64,000 bases of DNA from the NCBI GenBank assembly GCA_965214325.1, contig CBDCBG010000006.1, forward strand, positions 4,216,001 through 4,280,000. The letters are read 5' to 3'. This DNA comes from JAJEFO01 sp965214325. GTDB taxonomy: Bacteria > Pseudomonadota > Alphaproteobacteria > Rhodobacterales > Rhodobacteraceae. The notes below the pieces were generated by a model, which was not told where the DNA came from, did not search any database, and saw only the letters and a list, made by a program, of their open reading frames with translations. Shown in pieces: positions 44,363 through 53,316 of this stretch (position 1 is the first letter of the stretch; each line of letters starts with the position of its first letter). Position numbers and translations under genes: made by a program.

Positions 44363-45753
44363 AGGACGATCTCCCTTTGTGGGCGGGCAATGGCTTCGGC
44401 TTCGCGGGGAGCGAGACCGTAGAGGAAGAGGGCCGGGCCGGCCGGTTCGGCCTCGGCGATGTCTTCGGCAAGGCAGGCCAGTTCCGATGCAGTGACGCGC
44501 TGGTCGGCGCGTGTGGCGTTCTCGACGATGGTGACGGGGGTGTCCGGCCCCGCGCCGTGCATCATCAGCCTTCCCTGGAGGAAGCGGGCGGATCTCTTTC
44601 CCATGTAGATTGCGGCGACTTCGCCCGGGCGGGCGAGCGTCCGCCAGTCATGTTCGGCATGGCCGTCGACATCGTGGCCGGCAATCAGTCGCACGCTCGA
44701 GTTGCGACCGCGGCGCGTGAGGCTTCGGCCGATGCCTGCAGCGGCGGCGGAGGCCGCGGTTATGCCCGGAATCACGGAGAAGGGAACGCCGGCTGCGGCG
44801 CAGGCGTCGATTTCCTCGTCGAGCCGGCCGAAGACGGTCGCATCGCCGGACTTCAGCCGCACGACATGGCGGCCTTCCGATGCATGCCGGACCAGCATGG
44901 CATTGATCTCGGCCTGCGGTGTTGACGGGGCGAATCCCTGCTTGCCCGCGTTGACGATGAGAGCCTCTCGCCGCGCAAGGTCGAGTATCCCTGGCGTCAC
45001 CAGGCTGTCGTGGATCACGATGTCGGCGTCGTGGAGTGCACGCCTCGCCTTGAGAGTGAGAAGTTCGGGGTCGCCCGGACCTGAACCGACGAAGGTCACG
45101 CTGCCAGGGTCGGGGCTCGCGCTCATGCGTTCCGCCAGCAAGCGCTCCAGGGTGCCGGCCAGAGCCGCCTCGCCGCCCCTGTCAAAGTCGCGCGGGCCGA
45201 CGCGCAAAAAGTAGTCTGACCAGAATGTCCGGCGCTTTCGGCCGAAGGGCAGCGCCTCCGCCAGCCGGCGGAATCGCCTTGCGGCCCTCGTGAGGGGCCC
45301 AAGTGCCGGCGGCAGGCTCTCTTCCAGTTCGGCCTTGATCGCGCGCGCCAGCACCGGGGCGGCGCCTTCGGTCCCGATGGCCACCACCACGGGGTCGCGG
45401 TCCACCACGGCGGGCGTGATGAAGTCCGAGGTTTCAAGACTGTCCACATGATTGACGAGGGTCCCGGCCTTGCGGGCAAGCGCCACTACGCGCCTGTCCT
45501 CGTCCGCATCTTCGTTTGCAGCGTAGACCAACGCCTTGCCGGCCACGTCCATGGCCTCGATGGGTCTGGTCGCCAGCGCCAGCTGGCCACCGTCGGCCAG
45601 GCTGCGGATGCAGGCACTGGGGGCAGCGGAATACACCGTGATCCTGGCATCCGTCTTCGCCAGGAGCCGCAGCTTGGCCAGCGCGGCCTCTTCCCCGCCC
45701 GAGACGGCGATGTCGCGGCCCTCGACATCCAGGAAGATCGGAAAATGTTTCAT
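44359..45753 (-). CDS. cysG: Siroheme synthase CysG (trifunctional)
   Basis: Makes siroheme from uroporphyrinogen III: the N-terminal part is the NAD-dependent dehydrogenase/ferrochelatase, the C-terminal part the SAM methyltransferase. The N-terminal LDVEGRDIAVSGGEEAALAK contains a degraded G-G-G nucleotide loop. The C-terminal domain has VTFVGSGPGDPELLTLKARR, VIPGITAASAAAAGIG and GRNSSVRLIAGHDVDGH. ATG 45753 has GGAG at five bases; a GTG two codons upstream is the alternative. First gene of the sulfate-reduction operon and divergent from an Lrp-type regulator. Confidence 0.95.
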   Translation of the reverse strand: MKHFPIFLDVEGRDIAVSGGEEAALAKLRLLAKTDARITVYSAAPSACIRSLADGGQLALATRPIEAMDVAGKALVYAANEDADEDRRVVALARKAGTLVNHVDSLETSDFITPAVVDRDPVVVAIGTEGAAPVLARAIKAELEESLPPALGPLTRAARRFRRLAEALPFGRKRRTFWSDYFLRVGPRDFDRGGEAALAGTLERLLAERMSASPDPGSVTFVGSGPGDPELLTLKARRALHDADIVIHDSLVTPGILDLARREALIVNAGKQGFAPSTPQAEINAMLVRHASEGRHVVRLKSGDATVFGRLDEEIDACAAAGVPFSVIPGITAASAAAAGIGRSLTRRGRNSSVRLIAGHDVDGHAEHDWRTLARPGEVAAIYMGKRSARFLQGRLMMHGAGPDTPVTIVENATRADQRVTASELACLAEDIAEAEPAGPALFLYGLAPREAEAIARPQREIVL

Positions 45754-45772
45754 GACCACTCCACTCTCAACA

Positions 45773-45834
45773 AGAACATAGAATTATTTCCCAAGTTTGT
45801 GCAGACGGAACTTGAAAATAGGGACATATGTTCT
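45773..45834. promoter_or_regulatory. Inverted repeat in the cysG/lrp divergent region
   Basis: AGAACATA at 45773-45780 and TATGTTCT at 45827-45834 form a perfect 8-base inverted repeat about 46 bases apart. The second copy overlaps the palindrome ACATATGT. The intervening DNA is unusually A/T-rich. The spacing is long enough for loop-like binding of an octameric Lrp-type protein. It sits between the two start codons, so it is a candidate operator for both genes. The binding protein is inferred. Confidence 0.5.
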
Positions 45835-45884
45835 AATTTCGCCGGAATGAAAGACAGATGTCGGGATTACGGGAGGCGACGGGA

Positions 45885-46346
45885 ATGGCGGTGCGAATTG
45901 ACGACCTGGACAGGAAAATCCTGCGTGAGCTGCAACGGGACGCAAGCCAGTCGCTGGACGACGTTGCACGCAAGGTCGGCTCGTCGAAGACGCCGGTCTG
46001 GAACCGGATTCGCAAGATGCGCGAATCAGGCGTGATCGGGCAGCAAACCGTCGTTCTCGATGCGGAAAAGCTTGGTTTCGAGGCTTGTTTCTTCGTTCTG
46101 GTCCGCACTTCGGCCCACGAGGCGGAGTGGCAGGCCAGGTTCCTTGATGCTCTCATGGCGAGGCCCGAAGTGCTCGAGGCGCATCGGCTGGCCGGCGATG
46201 TCGATTATGTCCTGAAGGTGCTGGTCCGGAATGCCCGCGCCTACGACGAATTCTACCAGGCGCTGATTTCCGAGGTGGAGATTTACAACGTGACGGGGCT
46301 GCTCTCGATGGAAGAGATCAAGTCGACGACGGCACTGCCGATCTGA
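45885..46346 (+). CDS. Lrp/AsnC-family transcriptional regulator
   Basis: A 153-residue regulator with an N-terminal helix-turn-helix (VRIDDLDRKILRELQRDA then SSKTPVWNRIRKM) and a C-terminal RAM domain including AHRLAGDVDYVLKVLV. ATG 45885 is preferred over an upstream ATG at 45858 because GGGAGG lies eight bases before it and the conserved protein starts there. Divergent from the cysG operon; it probably senses a sulfur amino acid and controls sulfate reduction. Confidence 0.93.
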   Translation: MAVRIDDLDRKILRELQRDASQSLDDVARKVGSSKTPVWNRIRKMRESGVIGQQTVVLDAEKLGFEACFFVLVRTSAHEAEWQARFLDALMARPEVLEAHRLAGDVDYVLKVLVRNARAYDEFYQALISEVEIYNVTGLLSMEEIKSTTALPI

Positions 46347-46456
46347 CCTGACCCAGCTGCACCTGCGCGCCGCCGGGGGAATTTGCCCGGGGGTTGAGGG
46401 GCACTCGACGGTTGTGTCAATCAGGCAACGGGAAAGGACAAAGCCAAGGTGCATCC

Positions 46457-47470
46457 ATGAGCGGTCTTCTGGCGCTACTCGACGATGTCGCGGCAATCAT
46501 CAAGCTGGCGGCATCACAGGTCGATGACCTGGCCGGGCAGGCGGCACGAGTCGGGGCGAAGGTGGGAGCGACGGTCATCGACGATGCTGCAAAGGCCGGC
46601 GCGAAAGCGGCTGGCGTCGTCATCGACGACGCAGCGGTGACACCGAAATACGTCACCGGCCTGCCCGCAGCGCGAGAACTGCCCGTCGTCTGGAAGATCG
46701 CCCGGGCATCGTTCATCAACAAGCTTGTCATCCTGTTGCCCTTGGCGCTCTTGCTGGATGCGTTCCTGCCCTGGCTCGTGACGCCGCTTCTCATGCTCGG
46801 TGGCTGCTACCTGTGTTTCGAGGGTGCCGAGAAGGTGTGGCACGCGTTGCATCACCATCCAGAAACAGGGCATCCGGAACCCGAATCCCTTGATGCGGCT
46901 CATCTCGAGGAGCAGCGCGTGAAAGGCGCGATCAAGACTGATTTCATCCTGTCGGCCGAGATCATGACGATCTCGCTCGCTGCGGTCGATACGGAAAGCC
47001 TTGTTTCGGCGGGCATCGTGCTGGCGGTGGTCGCGATCGGGATCACCGTTCTGGTGTACGGCACCGTGGCGCTGCTCGTGAAGATGGATGACGCCGGCCT
47101 GAGACTCTCCCAAGTCGGGCGACTGGCGGCGACACGCAGCTTCGGCCTCTGGATGGTCAGGTTCATGCCCCGCTTGATGACGATCATCTCGATCGTGGGT
47201 ACCGCGGCCATGCTCTGGGTCGGCGGCAACATCATCGTGCACGGGCTTGAGGTCCTAGACTGGCACGCACCCTACCTCCTGATCAAGGGGGTCGCCGCCG
47301 CGACGGCCGAAGCCGTCGGCGTGGCCGGCGGTTTCGTGAAATGGGTCGTGACCGCGGCGCTTGACGGGATTTTCGGGCTGGCACTGGGCCTTTTGCTGAT
47401 TCCGGTCGTCACCCGCGCCATCATGCCGGTTCTCTCGATCCTCTTTCCCGAGAGGAAATCGGGTCACTGA
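46457..47470 (+). CDS. DUF808 family membrane protein
   Basis: A 337-residue inner-membrane protein similar to E. coli YedI. It starts MSGLLALLDDVAAIIKLAAS, then repeats of V-x-x-D-D-A-A (for example VIDDAAKAGAKAAG), followed by several membrane spans and GWNVIVHG-like HGLEVL sequence. Function is not known. ATG 46457 is used, with AAGGTG upstream. It stands alone. Confidence 0.92.
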   Translation: MSGLLALLDDVAAIIKLAASQVDDLAGQAARVGAKVGATVIDDAAKAGAKAAGVVIDDAAVTPKYVTGLPAARELPVVWKIARASFINKLVILLPLALLLDAFLPWLVTPLLMLGGCYLCFEGAEKVWHALHHHPETGHPEPESLDAAHLEEQRVKGAIKTDFILSAEIMTISLAAVDTESLVSAGIVLAVVAIGITVLVYGTVALLVKMDDAGLRLSQVGRLAATRSFGLWMVRFMPRLMTIISIVGTAAMLWVGGNIIVHGLEVLDWHAPYLLIKGVAAATAEAVGVAGGFVKWVVTAALDGIFGLALGLLLIPVVTRAIMPVLSILFPERKSGH

Positions 47471-47559
47471 CCGGCAACGGTTCGGAATCGTCCCGTCGGC
47501 TGGCGCATTGGTCGCCCGTTCACCGCGCCGCCGGTCGGGCGCATGCCTTCGGCGAGGAG

Positions 47560-48468
47560 TTACAAGGCGCGGCGTTCGACGCGGTCCTGCCGGCCTGCGG
47601 CGCGGTTCCGCCTGACGAATCTGGGAAGCATCGCGGAGAAGTCCTTGCCCCTGCCGTCTTCGTCTTCGACGAAGGCGGAATAAATCTCCGCAGCGCGCGC
47701 CCCGATCGGAGTGTCGGCGTCGACGGCTTCGGCAGCTTGCTGGGAAAGACGCAAGTCCTTCAGCATGAGTTCCGCCGCGAAACCCGGCTGGTAGTCGTTG
47801 TCTGCGGGCGAGGCCGGGCCGATGCCCGGTGCCGGGCAATAGGCGTTGATGGACCAGCTGTATCCCGATGACGTGGAGACGACGTCGTACATTGCCTGCC
47901 GGTCGAGCCCGAGCTTGTCGGCCAGCGCGAAGGCTTCGCAGGTGGCTATCATGGTGGCCCCGAGGATCATGTTGTTGCAGATCTTCGCCGCCTGGCCGTT
48001 TCCTGAAGGTCCGCAATGCACGGCCTTTTGCCCCATGATGTCAAGGAGCGGCATGACGGCGTTCACGGCATCCCCGGATCCTCCCACCATGAAGGTCAGC
48101 GTGCCCGCCCTGGCTCCGCCAATTCCGCCGGAGACCGGTGCATCGAGCGCGTGCACTCCCGCCGACCGCGCCTGCCTGGCCACCGCCCTGGCGCTCTCCA
48201 CGTCAACGGTTGAGCAGTCCAGCATGATTGTTCCGGATTCCATGACCGGGATGATTTCGTCTGCAACGCTGCGGAGAATCTGCCCGTCGGGAAGCATCGT
48301 GATGGCCACGTCACGGGTCGCCACGGCGGCAGCGGCCGTGACGCCCGCGTGGACGCCTGCGGGGACCTGTGCCGCGATGTCGAAGCCTGCCAGGTCGTGG
48401 CCCGCCGCAACGAGATTGCGCGCCATGGGCGCCCCCATGTTGCCGAGGCCGATGAATCCGATTCTCAT
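47560..48468 (-). CDS. mmsB: 3-Hydroxyisobutyrate dehydrogenase
   Basis: NAD-dependent beta-hydroxyacid dehydrogenase of 302 residues, oxidising 3-hydroxyisobutyrate to methylmalonate semialdehyde in valine breakdown. Motifs: IGFIGLGNMGAPMARNL (Rossmann), DAPVSGGIGGARAGTLTFMVGG (substrate site), and GNGQAAKICNNM with the catalytic Lys. The start overlaps the preceding hydrolase stop by four bases, completing a three-gene valine operon. Confidence 0.95.
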   Translation of the reverse strand: MRIGFIGLGNMGAPMARNLVAAGHDLAGFDIAAQVPAGVHAGVTAAAAVATRDVAITMLPDGQILRSVADEIIPVMESGTIMLDCSTVDVESARAVARQARSAGVHALDAPVSGGIGGARAGTLTFMVGGSGDAVNAVMPLLDIMGQKAVHCGPSGNGQAAKICNNMILGATMIATCEAFALADKLGLDRQAMYDVVSTSSGYSWSINAYCPAPGIGPASPADNDYQPGFAAELMLKDLRLSQQAAEAVDADTPIGARAAEIYSAFVEDEDGRGKDFSAMLPRFVRRNRAAGRQDRVERRAL

Positions 48469-49508
48469 GAGACATCCTCCAGATCCAGTTCTTCAGGTCC
48501 AAGCGAGCCTAGCATGTCAGAGACTTCCTCTGCCGAGGCTGCGCCAAGTGAATCGTGCGCCCATCTTGGTGACCTGTCCTTGTCGATGACGGCTGCACGA
48601 ATGCCCTCGAGGAAGTCCCCCTGCTCGGTCACCCGGTGCGCGAACCGGTATTCGTTGACCAGCGCCGTCTCGATCTGGTTGGCGGTCCGTGCACGGCGGA
48701 CAAGTTCGATCGTCGCGGCGAGGGAAAGAGGCGCCAGCGGCGCAAGCCGCGCCAGCGTCGCTCGCGACCACTCGTCTTCCGTCCGTGCCAGGGAATCGAG
48801 AATGTCCCGGAAGGTCTTGCCGGCAAAGTGCCGGTTGATCGAGGCTTCGTCCGCCGCAAGCGGGCTTTCCGGCGCGGGGAGTGCGGCTCGGTCGATTTCC
48901 GCCGGGTCGCCCGATGCCTCGAGGTGCGCCGTCAGGTCTCGCCACATGCCTTCCGGAACGAAGCGATCGGCGAAACCGGCGAGAATCGCGTCTCCCGGAC
49001 CCATGCGTGTGCCTGTGGTGCCGAGATACTCGCCTACGTGCCCGGGCGCCCGCGCCAGCAGCAGCGACCCGCCAGCGTCTGGCACGAGCCCGATTCCGCA
49101 TTCCGGCATCGCGATCCGGGAACTGTCGCCGACGACGCGATGCGAGGCGTGACAGCCGACGCCGACGCCGCCGCCCATGGTGAACCCGTTGAGAAGGGTG
49201 ACGACTGGCTTCGGGAAGTTGGCGAGGGCGGCGTTCAGCCGGTATTCCTCCTGCCAGAAGCGTCGGGCGGTTTCGCATTCTCCGCGTGCAAGCGCGTCGT
49301 GGATGTCCGCAATGTCGCCGCCTGCCGAGAACGCTCTGTCGCCGGTCGCGTCAATCAGGATCAGGGCGATTCCGTCGTCCTTCGCCCATCGGGAAAGCGC
49401 GTCGCTCAGGGCCCGGATCATGGGCAGCGTGATGGCGTTCAACGTGCCTGGACGGTTCAGCGTGGCCCGCCCGGCGAATCCTTCCTTGCGCAGGATGATT
49501 TCGCTCAT
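48465..49508 (-). CDS. 3-Hydroxyisobutyryl-CoA hydrolase (enoyl-CoA hydratase family)
   Basis: Crotonase-fold protein of 347 residues; the length and the extended C-terminal part match 3-hydroxyisobutyryl-CoA hydrolase rather than a hydratase. Segments: LNRPGTLNAITLPMIRAL, FSAGGDIADIHD (oxyanion hole), GFTMGGGVGVGCHASHRVV, and MPECGIGLVPDAGGSLLLAR with the catalytic Glu region. It sits between the acyl-CoA dehydrogenase and mmsB with four-base overlaps on both sides, in agreement with the step order in valine degradation. Confidence 0.92.
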   Translation of the reverse strand: MSEIILRKEGFAGRATLNRPGTLNAITLPMIRALSDALSRWAKDDGIALILIDATGDRAFSAGGDIADIHDALARGECETARRFWQEEYRLNAALANFPKPVVTLLNGFTMGGGVGVGCHASHRVVGDSSRIAMPECGIGLVPDAGGSLLLARAPGHVGEYLGTTGTRMGPGDAILAGFADRFVPEGMWRDLTAHLEASGDPAEIDRAALPAPESPLAADEASINRHFAGKTFRDILDSLARTEDEWSRATLARLAPLAPLSLAATIELVRRARTANQIETALVNEYRFAHRVTEQGDFLEGIRAAVIDKDRSPRWAHDSLGAASAEEVSDMLGSLGPEELDLEDVS

Positions 49509-50647
49509 GAATCCGCAGTCAGGTGACGTGCGACAATGACCCGCATGATCTCGGTCGTTCCTTCAAGAATTCGGTGCACCCTCAGGTCCCGGACAATCTT
49601 CTCGATTCCATATTCGGCAAGGTATCCGTATCCCCCGTGAAGTTGCAGGCAGGCGTCCGCTATTCGTGACGCGGCTTCTGTCACAAATGCCTTGGCCATC
49701 GCGCAGCGCTTCGTGGCGTCCGGCTGCGCCGTGTCGAGCGCCCAGGCGGCATGGCGCAGGAAGGTGCGCGCAGCCTGCAGCTCGATCTCGCAGTCGGCGA
49801 TCTGGAATTGCAGTGCCTGGAACTGGTCGAGGCGCTGGCCGAAGGCCCGCCGCTCCGACATGTATTCGATCGTCCTGTCCAAGGCGTTTTGCGCGGCGCC
49901 GAGCGAGCAAGCGGAAATGTTCAGGCGTCCGCCGTCGAGCGCCGCCATCGCGTATTTGAAGCCTTCGCCTTCCCTGCCCAGCAAGTTGGCGGCGGGCACG
50001 CTGCAGTTGTCCATCCGGACCTGGCGAGTCGGCTGGCTGCGCCAGCCCATTTTTTGCTCAAGGCCGCCGAATGTCAGGCCGTTTGTGCCGCTGTCCAGCA
50101 GAAAGGCCGAGATGCCTTCGGGGCCGTCGCCGCCCGTGCGCGCCATGACCACGTACGCGTCCGAGTATCCGCCGCCCGAGATGAATGCCTTTGTCCCGTC
50201 CAGCCGCCATCCTTCGTTTGTGCGTTCTGCGCGGGCGCGAAGCGCAGCGGCGTCAGAGCCTGAGCCGGGTTCGGTCAGGCAGTAGGAGAGCAAGGTCTCC
50301 ATATTGATGGCGCGGTGCAGGATTCGGTTCTTCAACTCGTTGCTGCCAAGGACTTCGATCATCTGGGCGCACATGTTGTGGATCGAGAGAAACGCGGCAA
50401 CGGAAGCGCAGGATTCGGACAGTGCTTCGATCACAAGCGTTGTATCCAGACGGTTGAGTCCGGCGCCTCCTGCCTCATCGCTGATGTTCAGTCCGCCGAA
50501 TCCCAGTTCGCCGATTTCGATCCAAAGGCTCTTGGGGATGGTCCCGTCCGCTTCCCAGTCCAGTGCGTTGGGCGCGATTCTGTCGGCGCCGAATGCTCGG
50601 GCCGTGTCGTAAATCGCTTTCTGTTCATCGCTGAGATCAAAGTCCAT
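49505..50647 (-). CDS. Isobutyryl-CoA dehydrogenase (acyl-CoA dehydrogenase)
   Basis: FAD-dependent acyl-CoA dehydrogenase of 380 residues. It has AYCLTEPGSGSD-like SYCLTEPGSGSDAAALR, GTKAFISGGGYSDAYVVMAR and a C-terminal RDLRVHRILEGTTEIMRVI, all typical of branched-chain short acyl enzymes. First gene of the operon with the hydrolase and mmsB, so isobutyryl-CoA to methacrylyl-CoA is the likely reaction. The methacrylyl-CoA hydratase is not adjacent. Confidence 0.92.
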   Translation of the reverse strand: MDFDLSDEQKAIYDTARAFGADRIAPNALDWEADGTIPKSLWIEIGELGFGGLNISDEAGGAGLNRLDTTLVIEALSESCASVAAFLSIHNMCAQMIEVLGSNELKNRILHRAINMETLLSYCLTEPGSGSDAAALRARAERTNEGWRLDGTKAFISGGGYSDAYVVMARTGGDGPEGISAFLLDSGTNGLTFGGLEQKMGWRSQPTRQVRMDNCSVPAANLLGREGEGFKYAMAALDGGRLNISACSLGAAQNALDRTIEYMSERRAFGQRLDQFQALQFQIADCEIELQAARTFLRHAAWALDTAQPDATKRCAMAKAFVTEAASRIADACLQLHGGYGYLAEYGIEKIVRDLRVHRILEGTTEIMRVIVARHLTADS

Positions 50648-50683
50648 GGGGCGTCCTGCTGCATGGGGTGAACGCCCTTGCAG

Positions 50684-50947
50684 TTAGCCTGCCAGCCGAC
50701 TGAAGCGCAAGCCTGCGACTGGCCTGCGGGCGTTCGCGAACAGGTCCTTAAAACCACTCACGCCGGCGGAATCGTCTTTGAGCATTCTTGAAAGGGTGAG
50801 CAGGTCGCGGGCCGACTTGGCGGTTTCTTCCGCAATGGAGACAATCCCGTTGAGAATGAAGTCGAGCCTTCCTTCCCGGTCGCCATCAATCCGTGACGAG
50901 ACCATCGCTTCCTTGCGAAGGCAGCGGAAGACGCGTTGGTTTCGCAA
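50684..50947 (-). pseudogene. Fic-family protein remnant with internal deletion
   Basis: An 87-residue minus-strand frame. Its start CLRKEAMVSSRIDG resembles the N-terminal R-K-E-A-x-x-S-S-x-I-E-G of Fic proteins. It then jumps to RLDFILNGIVSIAEETAKSARDLLTL, which looks like the C-terminal helix region. The Fic core with HPFxxGNGR is missing, so a large internal deletion is likely. An IS66 element is inserted about 50 bases upstream of the fragment. Confidence 0.4.
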
Positions 50948-50993
50948 GATTCAAGCACAAGTCCAGGCAGCAAAATTGACGGGATTCCCAAAG

Positions 50994-51001
50994 AAACGCC
51001 G
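50994..51001. repeat. Target-site duplication, left copy
   Basis: AAACGCCG directly before the GTAAC end of the IS66 element. The same eight bases follow the other end. Eight-base duplications are usual for the IS66 family. Confidence 0.9.
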
Positions 51002-51169
51002 GTAACTGCTCACCCCCTAGTTCCGGAACGATGTCGGGGTGACATCCGACGAGATCATTGGAGGCGCTGACTGGCCGGGGCCCGCCGCACGGGACGTCGG
51101 TGGCGAGGGGAGTTGACACCGTAGACTGATCCGGTTATCGGCGGTTCCCGTGAGCGACGGGGACCGTTG

Positions 51170-51829
51170 ATGGGATATTTTGGTTCCAAGGCAACGAGCG
51201 GGCTGTGCCAGATGCTTCTGGGACTCCAGCCCCCGCACGATCTTTATCTGGAGTCTCATCTCGGGGGCGGCGCGCTGATGAAGCGCAAGGCCCCGGCGGC
51301 GCGCAGCATCGGGATCGACCGGGACCGGCGCGCGATTGACGGGTTCGAGTGCGGCTACCCGGTGGAGCTGGTGCACGGCTGCGCGCACGCGTTCCTGGCC
51401 GGCTTCCCGTTCCGGGGCACGGAACTGGTCTACAGCGACCCGCCGTACCTGCACGCGACCCGCCGGTCGCGGCGGCGGTACCGCCACGACTACGCCGAGG
51501 CCGACCATGTCGCGCTCCTCGACCTGCTCAAGGGCCTGCCGTGCCAGGTGATGGTCTCGGGACACCCCTCGGCGCTGTACGACGACATGCTGCGGGACTG
51601 GCGCCGGATCGCGCTTCAGGTGACGACCCAGGGCCAGGTCCGCACCGAGGTGGTCTGGTTCAACTTCGCGCCCGACCGGATGCACTGGGCCGGCCATGCC
51701 GGGCGGGACAGGACCGACCGCCAGCGCATCAGGCGCAAGGCCGCCCGCTGGGCGGAGGGCTACCGGAAGATGCCGCCGGGCGAGCGGCTGGCGGTGGTCT
51801 CGGCGATCATGGCGGTGGAGGCGGAGTGA
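51170..51829 (+). CDS. DNA adenine methyltransferase (D12 class), IS66 passenger
   Basis: A 219-residue Dam-like methyltransferase. It has an N-terminal MGYFGSKATSGL (P-F-x-G-G-K-like motif region), LYLESHLGGGALMKRK with the SAM-binding region, and VYSDPPYLHATRR with the catalytic D-P-P-Y (about 89). It is shorter than Dam (about 270). The stop overlaps the transposase ATG, so the two are translated together. It may methylate the element's ends to control transposition or protect it from restriction, which is inference. Confidence 0.85.
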   Translation: MGYFGSKATSGLCQMLLGLQPPHDLYLESHLGGGALMKRKAPAARSIGIDRDRRAIDGFECGYPVELVHGCAHAFLAGFPFRGTELVYSDPPYLHATRRSRRRYRHDYAEADHVALLDLLKGLPCQVMVSGHPSALYDDMLRDWRRIALQVTTQGQVRTEVVWFNFAPDRMHWAGHAGRDRTDRQRIRRKAARWAEGYRKMPPGERLAVVSAIMAVEAE

Positions 51830-53289
51830 TGGCGACGGTGAACGGGGCATCGCTGCGCGCGCAGATGGACGATTGCCGGGCCCGGTTCGACGGCATCAAG
51901 CGGAAGGGCGAGGCGGGCGCCGAAACCCTCGCGCTGATCGACGCCCTGTTCCTGCTTCTGGACATCTTGGTGGCGGTGTTCCTCGAGAAGACGACGCCGA
52001 AGACCTCGCGCAACTCCGGCCTCCCGCCGTCGCAGACGGACAGGGACGAGACCGCGCGGCGCGCCGGCAAGGGCTCCCGCAGCAAGGGGCCGAAGGCGAG
52101 GGAGACGGAACCGGGCAACCTGCGCACGGTCACCGTCACGGAATCCAGCCCGGTCACCGCGTGCCGGCAATGCGGCCACGACCTGTCCGGAACCGCGTGC
52201 TCCGGACACGAGGCACGCGTCGGGATCGACATCGTCTTCGAGACCGTCGAGCGCCGGGTCGAGGCCGAGATCAAGGACTGCCCGCGCTGCCGCGCCCGGA
52301 ACAAGGGCGCGTTCCCCGACACCATGCCGGGGCCGCTGCAGTACGGACCCGGCATCGTCGCCTATGCCGTGCACCTGCTCTGCGCGCAGATGGTCCCGCT
52401 CAAGCGGACCGCGGCCATGATCCAGGCGACGACCGGACGGCTGCTCTCCGAGGCCACGCTTCTCGGCTTCGTCTCGCGCCTGCATCAGGCGCTGGAAACA
52501 TGGGAGGCCGCCGCGATCGGGAAGCTCCTCGCGATGCCCGTGCTGAACGTCGACGAAACCTCGCTGCGGGTGGACGGAAGGAACCACTGGATCCACGTCT
52601 GCTCCGGCGGCCCGGTCACCGTCAAGCGGCTGCACCGGAAGCGCGGATGCGAGGCCATCGACGACATCGGGATCATCCCCAGGTACGGAGGCGTCATCGT
52701 CCACGACTGCTGGAAGGCGTACCTCACCTACACGAACTGCAGGCATCAGCTCTGCTGCCCCCATTTGCTGCGCGAGCTTCAGGCCGCGACCGACAGCAAC
52801 GGCTGGCCGTGGGCGGAGAGGATGCGCAAGCTGCTGCTCATCGCGCGGCGGCAGGTCATGCGACGGCCGGACAGGCGGCTCTCCATGCGCCACTACAGGC
52901 GAGTCGCACGATGCTACAGGGAGATCCTGGAGCAGGGCCGAAAGGAGATGCCCGAGATCCCGAAGAGGCGGAAGGGCCGCCGCGGACCGGTCGCCAGGTC
53001 CGATGCCCACAACCTTCTCGAACGCCTCGCCGCCCAGAGACGGAACGTCCTGCGCTTCACAAGGCGTGCCGACACCCCGTTCTCGAACAACCGGGCGGAG
53101 CGCGACTTCAGGATGGCCAAGGTCAAGCAGAAGATATCGGGCTGCTTCCGAAGCGTCGCGTTCGCACACGCCTGGTGCCGCATATCGAGCTACCTCCGGA
53201 CAATGGCCGCGCTCGGATACAACCCGCTCGTCGCCATCATGATCGCCCTCAAGGGAAAGGCCGTTGACTGTCTCGATCAGGATGCCTGA
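51829..53289 (+). CDS. IS66-family transposase TnpC
   Basis: DDE transposase of 486 residues. Order: N-terminal coiled part, S-R-N-S-G-L-P-P-S-Q motif, zinc-binding CRQCGHDLSG and CPRCRARNKG, then the catalytic core with VLNVDETSLRVDG (first Asp), GGVIVHDCWKAYL (second Asp), CPHLLRELQAA, and FSNNRAERDFRMAKVKQKISG (Glu). The C-terminal IS66 part ALGYNPLVAIM is present. The frame is open further upstream but ATG 51829 follows the methylase directly. It appears intact. Confidence 0.95.
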   Translation: MATVNGASLRAQMDDCRARFDGIKRKGEAGAETLALIDALFLLLDILVAVFLEKTTPKTSRNSGLPPSQTDRDETARRAGKGSRSKGPKARETEPGNLRTVTVTESSPVTACRQCGHDLSGTACSGHEARVGIDIVFETVERRVEAEIKDCPRCRARNKGAFPDTMPGPLQYGPGIVAYAVHLLCAQMVPLKRTAAMIQATTGRLLSEATLLGFVSRLHQALETWEAAAIGKLLAMPVLNVDETSLRVDGRNHWIHVCSGGPVTVKRLHRKRGCEAIDDIGIIPRYGGVIVHDCWKAYLTYTNCRHQLCCPHLLRELQAATDSNGWPWAERMRKLLLIARRQVMRRPDRRLSMRHYRRVARCYREILEQGRKEMPEIPKRRKGRRGPVARSDAHNLLERLAAQRRNVLRFTRRADTPFSNNRAERDFRMAKVKQKISGCFRSVAFAHAWCRISSYLRTMAALGYNPLVAIMIALKGKAVDCLDQDA

Positions 53290-53308
53290 AAATGGGGTGA
53301 GCAGTTAC

Positions 53309-53316
53309 AAACGCCG
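53309..53316. repeat. Target-site duplication, right copy
   Basis: AAACGCCG directly after the right end of the IS66 element, identical to the left copy. Confidence 0.9.

Larger units (their letters stand above)
51002..53308 (+). mobile_element. IS66-family element carrying a DNA adenine methylase
   Basis: The element spans 2307 bases. Its ends are perfect 15-base inverted repeats, GTAACTGCTCACCCC at 51002-51016 and its complement at 53294-53308, starting with the GTAA typical of IS66. Identical AAACGCCG flanks mark a clean insertion. It holds two genes, a D12-class DNA adenine methylase and a single large transposase (TnpC), with no TnpA or TnpB, as in the ISBst12 subgroup. The methylase is a passenger gene. 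The intact ends, duplication and reading frames suggest recent movement. Confidence 0.9.

Noticed and set aside
51696..53267. Long plus-strand frame overlapping the IS66 transposase
   Set aside because: It is another frame of the transposase gene, rich in Arg, Ala and Gly, with no family resemblance.
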